Positions 24,705-32,694 of a stretch of DNA of 64,000 nt are shown one piece after another. Location of the stretch: NCBI GenBank assembly GCA_046052065.1, contig JBJOND010000003.1, forward strand, positions 5,678 through 69,677. The letters are read 5' to 3'. The position numbers and the translations under genes were made by a program. Under the pieces are notes generated by a model. That model was not told where the DNA came from and did no database searches. It worked only from the letters and a program-made list of their open reading frames with translations. Each line of letters begins with the position of its first letter. Position 1 is the stretch's first letter. Origin of the DNA: CAINEC01 sp046052065 (GTDB lineage Bacteria > Bacteroidota > Bacteroidia > AKYH767-A > OLB10).

Positions 24705-25430
24705 TTATTCAAAGAAATAATCACTTTGAATTTCTTTAATTTGCCAAACATCTAATTGAAGTAAAAGAAAAAATTTCATCTGAACCCAACGTGCTGCCGA
24801 CTTCGGATTCGTTTTTATCTGATAATCTACATAAATAATCGCTTGTTCTTCATCATAATTATTTAAAGTCAGTCGATTGCTCTTAATAATCAGGTTTCCG
24901 TGCCTCAACTTGAACCCAAGTTCAAGATTTTCCCATAATTCATAGCTGGAATGTATCCCATTAATAATTAAATGTTCACTTAAAATTGGGTATAATCTTC
25001 TCCATGGAGCTTCAAAAAAAATCAAATTAAAGGCATTAACTGTATTGAATAAAAAGTTTAGGTTAAGTGTCAATATATCTTCAAAATCAATTTCTTGTAT
25101 GTATTTAATCGATTTAATTTCTTTTACTTTGATGGTCACTATATACTCACTCAGGAGTTTGTAATAGCAGATATCATCATACAGGTATCGATGATTAAAC
25201 CGTACTTTTTGGAATTTCATCCGCTTCTTTAATTTCTCGAGATTCTCTAGGTTTCTTTTAATACTCAAGTCTTCATCAAAAAGTGGAGGATAGTCTAGAA
25301 ATTCTAGCAAATTGATTATTCCAGCACCTTTGATCCTTTCTTCTGATTCTTGTAAATGCTTGGGATGGTAGCGATTAAACTGTCTTGCTGCAGCATTTAA
25401 CTTTATTTTTGATTCAGCTGATGGTTGCAT
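24705..25430 (-). CDS. Hypothetical protein, unrecognised
   Basis: A 241-aa protein that I do not recognise. It has no signal peptide or membrane segment. The N-terminal half is strongly charged (SIKRNLENLEKLKKRMKFQK looks coiled-coil prone). The rest is rich in Ile, Leu, Asn and aromatic residues with alternating short beta and helix patterns, and the C-terminus WQIKEIQSDYFFE is acidic. Codon use is noticeably more AT-rich than in the neighbouring rpsO and accD, and the gene is isolated by about 240 bases of AT-rich sequence on one side. It could be a lineage-specific or acquired gene. An ATG start and an unbroken 726-base frame in an AT-rich area make it very likely real. Confidence 0.65.
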   Translation of the reverse strand: MQPSAESKIKLNAAARQFNRYHPKHLQESEERIKGAGIINLLEFLDYPPLFDEDLSIKRNLENLEKLKKRMKFQKVRFNHRYLYDDICYYKLLSEYIVTIKVKEIKSIKYIQEIDFEDILTLNLNFLFNTVNAFNLIFFEAPWRRLYPILSEHLIINGIHSSYELWENLELGFKLRHGNLIIKSNRLTLNNYDEEQAIIYVDYQIKTNPKSAARWVQMKFFLLLQLDVWQIKEIQSDYFFE

Positions 25431-25501
25431 ACTTTCATATTTAGAAAAACGAAAGTATAATCAGGGTTAGCGATTATTCGGTAACAAACGGATGTAAGCG
25501 T

Positions 25502-25663
25502 TTAATGACGTCGGTTGTGATAACGTTTAGGATGCAAGATTTCTTTTTCTAGACGGGTATTTTTTACACCCATTTTACGTTTTCGCTTTACGCAATTAAC
25601 CTTATGACTGCAAGAAGATAGGCCTATGATTAATACTAAAAATATGCAGGTAAACCGATTCAT
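25502..25663 (-). CDS. Small basic lipoprotein, 53 aa
   Basis: An open frame from ATG 25663 to TAA 25502. The translation starts MNRFTCIFLVLIIGLSSCSH: a short signal with a good lipobox (LSSC, Cys18). The mature part of 36 residues is very basic (KRKRKMG, HPKRYHNRRH) with one further Cys. No family is recognised. The lipoprotein signal, the position (37 bases upstream of accD's stop on the same strand) and a start codon fitting the signal argue against chance. It would be anchored to a membrane, with the basic tail free to bind anionic partners; that is inference. Confidence 0.6.
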   Translation of the reverse strand: MNRFTCIFLVLIIGLSSCSHKVNCVKRKRKMGVKNTRLEKEILHPKRYHNRRH

Positions 25664-25700
25664 TGTATTGCTTTACATAACAACGATGCAGTATCAAGTA

Positions 25701-26546
25701 TTAGTGTGCGAAATAACTTAAGACATGCGACATACGGTCTTTCAGTTCTGTTCTTGGAACAATCATATCTAGGAAGCCATGTTCTAAAACGAATTCAGAA
25801 GTCTGAAAGCCCTTCGGCAAATCTTTACCGATTGTTTCTTTAACTACACGAGGACCAGCAAAGCCAATCAAAGCACCTGGCTCCGCAATGTTTAAGTCGC
25901 CAAGCATTGCAAACGAAGCTGTTACACCTCCTGTAGTAGGATCCGTTAAAAAAGAGATATAGGGTAATTTAGCATCCGCTAATCGGGTAAGTTTTGCAGA
26001 AGTTTTGGCCATTTGCATTAGCGATAGTGCCGCTTCCATCATACGTGCCCCACCTGATTTAGAAATCATCATAAATGGAGTATTATGCTCAATGGAATAA
26101 TCGATGGCTCTCGCAATCTTTTCTCCCATTACCGAACCCATTGAGCCACCAATAAATTTAAAATCCATGCAGGCAATAGTCAATGGATAACCACCACATT
26201 TACCAGAAGCTGTGCGCACTGCATCTTTTAATCCTGTCTTCTTTTGAGTATCAACAAGTCGGTCGGCGTATTTTTTAGTGTCAGAAAAGTTAAGCGGATC
26301 AGCAGAAGTCATATTTGCATTAAACTCTACAAATTCATTATCATCAAATAAAATTGAGAAATACTCTTCAGACCCGATACGCTCATGATAAGCGCACTTT
26401 ATACAAACCCAATTATTGTTCTGATGCTCCTGGGAAGGTTGAATGTTCTTGCAAGAGGGACATTTATACCATAATCCTTCAGGTGTTTCTTTCTTTTCAC
26501 TGGTAGAAGTAGTAATCCCTTCCTTAATTCGATTAAACCAACTCAT
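25701..26546 (-). CDS. accD: Acetyl-CoA carboxylase carboxyltransferase subunit beta
   Basis: Transfers carboxyl from biotin to acetyl-CoA in the first step of fatty acid synthesis, together with AccA (not in this window). 281 aa. The N-terminal zinc ribbon is intact (CPSCKN ... CIKCAYH, about residues 29-51). The crotonase-like core shows MDFKFIGGSMGSVMGEKI, SKSGGARMMEA and DPTTGGVTASFAMLGD, all typical. It lies 24 bases downstream of fbaB on the same strand, so the two may form an operon. Confidence 0.96.
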   Translation of the reverse strand: MSWFNRIKEGITTSTSEKKETPEGLWYKCPSCKNIQPSQEHQNNNWVCIKCAYHERIGSEEYFSILFDDNEFVEFNANMTSADPLNFSDTKKYADRLVDTQKKTGLKDAVRTASGKCGGYPLTIACMDFKFIGGSMGSVMGEKIARAIDYSIEHNTPFMMISKSGGARMMEAALSLMQMAKTSAKLTRLADAKLPYISFLTDPTTGGVTASFAMLGDLNIAEPGALIGFAGPRVVKETIGKDLPKGFQTSEFVLEHGFLDMIVPRTELKDRMSHVLSYFAH

Positions 26547-26570
26547 AGTCGTAGTATTTGAGAGTTCTTA

Positions 26571-27629
26571 TTAAGCAATAGTAATTTCATTTGTCAGGTA
26601 CACATCCTGAATTGCGTTTAGCATTTGAATTCCTTCACTGAAAGGTTTTTGAAACGCCTTTCTACCAGAGATTAATCCTTGACCACCCGCACGCTTATTA
26701 ATCACAGCTGTTGTAACTGCCTCTGCCATGTCCGAAGCGCCTTTACTTTCACCACCTGAATTAATCAAGCCCATACGTCCCATATAGCAATTTGCTACCT
26801 GGTAACGAGCTAAATCGATAGGATGGTTTGTAGTAAGTTCATCGTAAACTTTCTTATGCGTCTTACCAAAATTAACCGCCGTATATCCGCCGTTATTCGT
26901 TGGAAGCTTTTGCTTGATAATATCCGCCTGAATAGTAACTCCTAAATGGTTCGCTTGTCCAGTTAAATCGGCTGAAGTATGATAATCAACACCATCTTTC
27001 TTGAACGCATTGTTTCGGGTATAGCACCATAGAATAGTTGCCATTCCTAATTCGTGAGCACGTTCAAAAGCTTGAGCAACTTCTACTATCTGACGTGATG
27101 ACTCTTCAGAACCAAAGTAAATCGTCGCACCAACTGCTGTAGCACCCATATTCCAAGCTTCTTCAACAGAACCGAACATGATTTGATCGAACTTATTTGG
27201 GTAACTTAAGAATTCATTGTGGTTAATTTTTACAATGAAAGGAATTTTATGAGCGTATTTTCTAGAAACCGATGCTAACACACCATAGGTAGAAGCAACT
27301 GCATTACATCCACCTTCTATTGCTAGCTTAACAATATTTTCAGGATCGAAGAACATAGGGTTTGGTGCGAAAGAAGCTCCAGCTGAATGCTCAATTCCCT
27401 GATCAACAGGTAAAATGCTTAAGTAGCCAGTACCCGCCAAACGACCGTGGTTATAAAGTGTATTAATGCTTTTGATAACCTGGTTACTTCGGTTACTTGG
27501 TATAAAAATTCTATCGGTAAAATCAGGTCCTGGTAAATGAATCTGATCTTTTGTAATTGTCTTACAGTTGTGGTTCAAAAGGGAGTCAGCATCCTGACCT
27601 AATAATTCAGTGATTTTTTGCAACGACAT
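26571..27629 (-). CDS. fbaB: Fructose-bisphosphate aldolase class I (FbaB/DhnA type)
   Basis: Schiff-base aldolase cleaving fructose 1,6-bisphosphate; 352 aa. Family marks are YLSILPVDQGIEHSAG, FFDPENIVKLAIEGGCNAV, PFIVKINHNEF and the phosphate-binding end NSGGESKGASD ... GGQGLISGRKAFQKP. This is the DhnA-type archaeal/bacterial class I enzyme, not the metal-dependent class II enzyme. A good promoter lies 32 bases upstream, overlapping the 3' end of the wbqC-like gene. Confidence 0.94.
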   Translation of the reverse strand: MSLQKITELLGQDADSLLNHNCKTITKDQIHLPGPDFTDRIFIPSNRSNQVIKSINTLYNHGRLAGTGYLSILPVDQGIEHSAGASFAPNPMFFDPENIVKLAIEGGCNAVASTYGVLASVSRKYAHKIPFIVKINHNEFLSYPNKFDQIMFGSVEEAWNMGATAVGATIYFGSEESSRQIVEVAQAFERAHELGMATILWCYTRNNAFKKDGVDYHTSADLTGQANHLGVTIQADIIKQKLPTNNGGYTAVNFGKTHKKVYDELTTNHPIDLARYQVANCYMGRMGLINSGGESKGASDMAEAVTTAVINKRAGGQGLISGRKAFQKPFSEGIQMLNAIQDVYLTNEITIA

Positions 27630-27660
27630 ATTGAATCTTTGTTTAGTATAATTTGGATGA

Positions 27661-27690
27661 CAAAACTAACAAAAATTGGTGTATCACCAA
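27661..27690 (-). promoter_or_regulatory. Promoter of fbaB
   Basis: Minus-strand TTG (27690-27688), 19 bases, then exact TAGTTTTG (27668-27661). The -33 element lies within the last codons of the upstream gene. Confidence 0.7.
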
Positions 27691-28283
27691 CCACTTGTAA
27701 ATGACCCCATATTGGCTAAGAAATCAAGGCTGCTCAAATTAGGCTCGAAAGGATGCTTATAATTGAAGACCTGATTGTAGATTTTAAAAGAATCTAAGGG
27801 TAGTATTGTTGGCTCATACCCATGATTATCAGAAAGTTTTCGGTAATCGCTAATGTTGTTTTCTGAAGTAAGTACTTCTGAAATTTTAACGGATAACTTT
27901 AGTTTCTTTAAAAATAATGCGAGAAAATCACGGTTTAAATCGATTAATAATTCAGGCTGTCGATCATAGATAAGCCAGATATCATCTTTTATAAACTCGA
28001 AAAAAGGAGCTGTATTGTAAGCAGCTTCCAATGCGCCTTTGTGAACACGTATCCATGGCTGACTATAATCGATTTTAACATCAGAGATAACCGTGCTGTT
28101 ATGCTTTGCATTTACAGGCACACTCAAACATTGAATCCCGTTAGGAGATAAAATATGGCACCTATTGCGGACAGTCTTTTTTTTCCAGAATTCTTGATGG
28201 TCAACAATAACACCATCCATCGTACTGATTAATTTCAAGTACTCGATAGAAGGCAGGTAAGAAGTACTGACTAATGCAGTCAC
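27684..28283 (-). CDS. WbqC-like family protein
   Basis: A 199-aa protein of the WbqC family, a group found in O-antigen clusters and widely in Bacteroidota, with no settled enzyme activity. I choose the GTG at 28283, five bases after the lepB stop. It gives the typical beginning MTALVSTSYLPSIEYLKL, whereas the ATG at 28367 would place 28 unrelated residues inside lepB. Further family marks are QEFWKKKTVRNRCHI, LSVPVN, QPWIRVHKGALEAAYNTAPFFE and DFLANMGS near the end. It is last in the run DUF5683-dapB-lepB-wbqC, a conserved order in the phylum. Confidence 0.82.
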   Translation of the reverse strand: MTALVSTSYLPSIEYLKLISTMDGVIVDHQEFWKKKTVRNRCHILSPNGIQCLSVPVNAKHNSTVISDVKIDYSQPWIRVHKGALEAAYNTAPFFEFIKDDIWLIYDRQPELLIDLNRDFLALFLKKLKLSVKISEVLTSENNISDYRKLSDNHGYEPTILPLDSFKIYNQVFNYKHPFEPNLSSLDFLANMGSFTSGW

Positions 28284-28287
28284 AGAG

Positions 28288-29391
28288 TTAATCGTTGTTC
28301 CAATGAATGATATTAAACAAACGGTTCCATCTGATTTTCTTAAACAGATTGGTAGCGCTGCCATCAATACTCATCCAGATAAATACTGCTTTACCTACTA
28401 TATGATCTTCCGGAACAAATCCCCAAAAACGTGAATCAGCTGAGTTATGGCGATTATCACCCATCATAAAATAATAATTCATTTTAAAAGTATAGGAAGT
28501 AGCGACTTTGCCATTGATGTAAATTTTACCATCTTTTTCTTCAACCGTATTATGCTCATATGCAAAAATTACTCGCTGATAGATGGAAATATTGTTAGTG
28601 TCTAATTGAATGGTAGCTCCTGCTTTAGGAATGTAAATAGGTCCATAGTTATCAGTGTTCCAAGGGTAAAAGGGATTAAAAGGATAAATATGTCCTTCGA
28701 AAAATCCTTTCGGTTGAATAATAGGTTGAACAGCACTGACAGCTGATATTTTCTTTAATTCTTTTACTGCTTCATCTGATAAGATTGCCTGATACTCCCC
28801 ATTTCCAATTGGTTGGTATTCGCTAATCTCTAATTTCTTCCAGGTATCTTCAACTAATCCATAGCCAGTTGTTTTAATCAGGTAGGTATGCTGACTTCCC
28901 TTTGGAACCAAGTTTTTTTGACTATTCAAATAAACAATACGATCAATTACTTGAAGGGTATCGCCTGGCAATCCAACACAACGTTTAATATAATGCGTTT
29001 GCTTATCTATTGGCCGTTCATCTTCCATTGGATAATTAAATACAACAATGTCGTTATGCTTTACTTCCGAAAACCCTGGTAATCGGTGATAACCCCATTT
29101 AATTGCTTCCGAATAAGATTTACCTCCAATTACTGGCAGTTCCTGGTGCACGAAAGGAAAGGAAATAGGAGTCATTGGTGTACGGGCACCATAATGCATT
29201 TTACTTACAAATAAGAAATCACCTACCATTAATGTGCGTTCCATCGATGGAGTAGGGATGGTAAAAGCTTCGAAGAAAAATGTTCTTATAATCGTAGCTG
29301 CTACAACCGCAAAAACGATGGCATCAACCCATTCTCTTGTTTTACTTTTTGGTCCGCTGGCTGTATCTTTTTTCCAAAATTTCCAATTCAT
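28288..29391 (-). CDS. lepB: Signal peptidase I
   Basis: Removes signal peptides at the outer face of the inner membrane; 367 aa. One N-terminal membrane helix is followed by the catalytic Ser49 in TIPTPSMERTL and the catalytic Lys in THYIKRCVGLPGD (about residue 135). Box E reads GDNRHNSADSRFWGFV. A long insertion between the Lys motif and box E makes it larger than the E. coli enzyme, as is usual in Bacteroidota. It lies between dapB (32 bases) and the wbqC-like gene (4 bases). Confidence 0.95.
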   Translation of the reverse strand: MNWKFWKKDTASGPKSKTREWVDAIVFAVVAATIIRTFFFEAFTIPTPSMERTLMVGDFLFVSKMHYGARTPMTPISFPFVHQELPVIGGKSYSEAIKWGYHRLPGFSEVKHNDIVVFNYPMEDERPIDKQTHYIKRCVGLPGDTLQVIDRIVYLNSQKNLVPKGSQHTYLIKTTGYGLVEDTWKKLEISEYQPIGNGEYQAILSDEAVKELKKISAVSAVQPIIQPKGFFEGHIYPFNPFYPWNTDNYGPIYIPKAGATIQLDTNNISIYQRVIFAYEHNTVEEKDGKIYINGKVATSYTFKMNYYFMMGDNRHNSADSRFWGFVPEDHIVGKAVFIWMSIDGSATNLFKKIRWNRLFNIIHWNND

Positions 29392-29423
29392 AATATGTGT
29401 TATTTCGCTTCTAAATTAATTAT

Positions 29424-30146
29424 TTAATTATTATTTCCGAAAAGAATATCCTTCATTGTAAACACTCCTTTCTTTCCGATTATCCACTCTGCAGCATGTA
29501 TCGCTCCTAGTGCAAATCCATCTCTTGATTTAGCGTGATGGTGTAATTGAATGATGTCAATTTCAGATTCCCATTTTACATCATGCGTTCCAACCACATC
29601 CGGCTCTCGCTGCGCATCAATATGTATGGCATTATTCTGATTTTCTTCTAGCGTCCATTTGCTATAAGCCTCATTATTTTCGATTATTCCATTAGCTAAC
29701 GTTACCGCTGTACCGCTTGGCTTATCCAATTTATGTGTGTGATGAATTTCAGATAGCGAAACGTGATATTCATTATGAGATTGCATCCACTTTGCTAAAA
29801 TTCTGTTAAGTTCAAACATCATGTTAACACCCACGCTGAAATTACTAGCATAAACAAATGCCCCATTGTTGCTTGTAAACAAATCTGTGATTTGATTTAA
29901 TTCATCGTACCATCCTGTTGTACCACAGACTACAGGAATATTAGCCGCTAAGCATCGTTTCAAATTACCAGTTGCTGCATCAGGTCTTGTAAATTCGATT
30001 GCAACATCGGCCACCTTTAAATCTTCGTTTGTGAATGAATCAATATTTTCATGATTTAGTTTTAATACGATTTCATGTCCGCGACTTACAGCAAGCATCT
30101 CAATTGCTTGTCCCATTTTACCTGTTCCGATTAAAGCAATTTTCAT
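29424..30146 (-). CDS. dapB: 4-hydroxy-tetrahydrodipicolinate reductase
   Basis: Lysine/diaminopimelate pathway enzyme; 240 aa. The NAD(P)-binding N-terminus is IALIGTGKMGQAIEML. The catalytic region has the expected histidines and the substrate loop in LSEIHHTHKLDKPSGTAVT. FVYASNFSVGVNMMFEL is also typical. It starts three bases after the DUF5683 stop. dapF of the same pathway is 15 kb away. Confidence 0.95.
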   Translation of the reverse strand: MKIALIGTGKMGQAIEMLAVSRGHEIVLKLNHENIDSFTNEDLKVADVAIEFTRPDAATGNLKRCLAANIPVVCGTTGWYDELNQITDLFTSNNGAFVYASNFSVGVNMMFELNRILAKWMQSHNEYHVSLSEIHHTHKLDKPSGTAVTLANGIIENNEAYSKWTLEENQNNAIHIDAQREPDVVGTHDVKWESEIDIIQLHHHAKSRDGFALGAIHAAEWIIGKKGVFTMKDILFGNNN

Positions 30147-30148
30147 CT

Positions 30149-30682
30149 TTAAAATTTTATCGTGAGTTTTAATTCAGAGTGTGGAGGACGATTAGCAAAT
30201 GAAGGAACAAAAACTGGTTCAACTTTTAGTGATAAGTCATCACTCACATTAAAGGTATATAAATGTGCATCCACATGCGCATCAATAATATTCAAAACAT
30301 AAACTATTGTAGCTGCAGCAAACGATAAATCGCGGTTTCGGCGAAATCCATCACTTAATATTCGCAAGTTATCAGTACTAATTTCTGTTAAAAGGTCATT
30401 GGTACTGTTACTATCATACCTTCTGATAAGTGCATCGTTGAACTGCTTATAATTTTTGTTGTTGTAATTGATATAATAAGCGGTAGCTCCAAGTGCAGCA
30501 TATACCAATGGTACTTTCCAATATTTTCTATTATAAACTTGTCCTGCACCTGGTAATATGGTGGATAAAATAGTTGCTTTTCTAACTGAGTGCACACGTG
30601 CAGTAGTGTCAACAGGTGACTGTGCACTGCATGTAAAACAACACCAGTAAAAAATCGAAAAAAGAAAAACTCTTTTAACCAT
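30149..30682 (-). CDS. DUF5683 domain membrane protein
   Basis: A 177-aa protein with a signal-like N-terminus, then the DUF5683 core RKATILSTILPGAGQVYNRKYWKVPL, with a hydrophobic hairpin carrying YAALGATAYYINYNNKNYKQF. A second hydrophobic segment (LSFAAATIVYVLNIIDAHVDAHL) and a beta-rich tail follow. The function of the domain is unknown. In many Bacteroidota it lies between parB and dapB. Here the dapB side is kept, but trxB, not parB, lies upstream, 8 bases from its start. Confidence 0.85.
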   Translation of the reverse strand: MVKRVFLFSIFYWCCFTCSAQSPVDTTARVHSVRKATILSTILPGAGQVYNRKYWKVPLVYAALGATAYYINYNNKNYKQFNDALIRRYDSNSTNDLLTEISTDNLRILSDGFRRNRDLSFAAATIVYVLNIIDAHVDAHLYTFNVSDDLSLKVEPVFVPSFANRPPHSELKLTIKF

Positions 30683-30690
30683 TATCGATA

Positions 30691-31635
30691 TTAATGAATT
30701 CCTTTAGCTGCAAGCCATCTTTCAGCATCAAGCGCTGCCATGCAACCACTTCCTGCAGCTGTTACAGCCTGACGATAAATATGATCTTGCACATCACCAG
30801 CAGCAAATACTCCTTCTGCAGTTGTATAGGTACTTCCTGGTTTCGTTACGATGTAACCGTTAGTATCTAAGTCTAACGCACCTTTGAATATTTGTGTGTT
30901 AGGTTCGTGTCCAATAGCAACAAAAAATCCTGTTACAGCAATTTCTTTTTCTTCACCAGTCTGATTGTTTTTTACTCGAACACCTGATACAGATTGTTCT
31001 CCCAATATTTCAACTGTTTCGTGATGATATAGTATTTCGATATTTGGAGTACTCTCTACACGGTGAATCATTGTTTTGCTTGCTCTCATTTCTCCTTTAC
31101 GAACCAACATGGTTACCTTGCTACATAATTTAGCTAGGTATGATGCTTCCTCTGCAGCAGTATCTCCAGCACCAACAATTGCGACTTCTTGTCCTCTGAA
31201 AAAGAATCCATCACAAACAGCACAGGCACTAACACCAAAGCCGTTTAATCTTTTTTCTGAATCAAGTCCTAACCATTTTGCACTCGCACCCGTTGCAATA
31301 ATTACTGCATCCGCTTCAATCGTATGTTTTTCGTCAACAATAACTTTTTTCGGGTGTCCGCTAAAGTCAACTGATGTTGCATATCCAAAACGAATGTCGG
31401 CACCAAAACGCTTTGCTTGCTTTTCAAAATCGATCATCATTTCCGGACCTTGAACTCCTTCTGGATAGCCTGGATAGTTTTCTACTTCAGTTGTAATTGT
31501 TAATTGTCCTCCTGGTTGTAAGCCTTGATATAAAACTGGTTTTAGATCAGCACGAGCAGCATAAATTGCAGCTGTATATCCAGCAGGACCAGATCCTATA
31601 ATTAATAATTTTACTTTTTCAGTTGTGTTTGACAT
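30691..31635 (-). CDS. trxB: Thioredoxin-disulfide reductase
   Basis: FAD- and NADPH-dependent reductase of thioredoxin; 314 aa. FAD-binding GSGPAGYTAAIYAARA is at the N-terminus. The redox-active pair is in SACAVCDGFFF (about residues 135-145). NADPH-binding reads VAIVGAGDTAAEEASYLAK. The C-terminal FAD motif is GVFAAGDVQDHIYRQAVTAAG. Complete and normal. Confidence 0.96.
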   Translation of the reverse strand: MSNTTEKVKLLIIGSGPAGYTAAIYAARADLKPVLYQGLQPGGQLTITTEVENYPGYPEGVQGPEMMIDFEKQAKRFGADIRFGYATSVDFSGHPKKVIVDEKHTIEADAVIIATGASAKWLGLDSEKRLNGFGVSACAVCDGFFFRGQEVAIVGAGDTAAEEASYLAKLCSKVTMLVRKGEMRASKTMIHRVESTPNIEILYHHETVEILGEQSVSGVRVKNNQTGEEKEIAVTGFFVAIGHEPNTQIFKGALDLDTNGYIVTKPGSTYTTAEGVFAAGDVQDHIYRQAVTAAGSGCMAALDAERWLAAKGIH

Positions 31636-31712
31636 ATGACTATAAACTAATTTTGAATAATAATTTTAAGTGTTGATTCCTTAAAATTGTTGATGCTATT
31701 GAATGTTTAATA

Positions 31713-32684
31713 TTAATCTTTAAGTAGATTTTCAATAATGTTCTCTACTGATACTCCTTCTGCTTCTGCTTTGAAATTTTTCACAATACGATGACGAAGA
31801 ATAGCAGGAGCAATTGCTTTTACATCTTCAATATCCGGAGAGTATTTTCCATGTAATACAGCATGACATTTAGCTCCCACAACTAAAAACTGAGAAGCTC
31901 TTGGTCCGGCACCCCAACTTAAATATTCGTTGGTAATGCTTGCAGCCATCTCGGTATTTGGACGAGTTTTAGCGGTTAATTTAACTGCAAATTCTAAAAC
32001 ATTGTCAGGAACAGGAATTCTTCTGATTAATTGCTGATAATACAAAATTTCTTCAGCACTTATAATGTTTTTTAGCTCAGGATTATAATTACCCGTTGTG
32101 TTTTTTACAACCATAATTTCTTCTTGAAGAGTAGGGTAGTCTAACGTTACATTAAACATGAAACGGTCTAACTGTGCTTCTGGAAGAGGATAGGTTCCTT
32201 CTTGCTCAATTGGATTTTGCGTAGCCAATACGAAAAAGGGAGACGGTAATTCATAACGTTTACCCGCAGCCGTTACTGCTCTTTCTTGCATTGCTTCAAG
32301 TAAAGCAGATTGTGTTTTAGGTGGGGTACGGTTAATCTCGTCAGCAAGAATAATATTAGAAAACAACGGACCCTTTACAAATTTGAATTGTCTGTGTTCA
32401 TCTAAAATTTCTGTTCCAATTATATCACTTGGCATTAAGTCGGGAGTAAACTGAATTCTGTTATAGCTTAAACCTAATACTCTTGCAATTGTATTTACTA
32501 ATAAAGTTTTTGCTAATCCTGGTACACCTACTAATAAACAGTGACCATTACAAAAAATAGAGATTAATGAATCCTGAACAACTTGGTCTTGTCCAACAAT
32601 AACCTTCCCGATTTCAGCTCTTAATTCTGCGTAGGACTGACGTAATGCGTCTACCGCTTCAACATCCGAAGAAAATGATTTCAT
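31713..32684 (-). CDS. MoxR-family AAA+ ATPase
   Basis: A 323-aa ATPase of the MoxR/RavA group, chaperone-like factors for maturation of partner proteins. Walker A is GVPGLAKT, Walker B IILADEINR, sensor 1 TQNPIEQEGTYPLPEAQLDRF; the C-terminal lid domain is present. MoxR genes usually lie beside DUF58 and VWA-domain genes. Here the downstream neighbour is trxB, and upstream (10 bases) is the SurA-like gene, so it belongs with the chaperone/PPIase set. Confidence 0.92.
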   Translation of the reverse strand: MKSFSSDVEAVDALRQSYAELRAEIGKVIVGQDQVVQDSLISIFCNGHCLLVGVPGLAKTLLVNTIARVLGLSYNRIQFTPDLMPSDIIGTEILDEHRQFKFVKGPLFSNIILADEINRTPPKTQSALLEAMQERAVTAAGKRYELPSPFFVLATQNPIEQEGTYPLPEAQLDRFMFNVTLDYPTLQEEIMVVKNTTGNYNPELKNIISAEEILYYQQLIRRIPVPDNVLEFAVKLTAKTRPNTEMAASITNEYLSWGAGPRASQFLVVGAKCHAVLHGKYSPDIEDVKAIAPAILRHRIVKNFKAEAEGVSVENIIENLLKD

Positions 32685-32694
32685 ATTTAATTTA

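Noticed and set aside
31076..31453. A 125-codon plus-strand frame opposite trxB
   Set aside because: It is antisense to a complete thioredoxin reductase and has no recognisable motif.
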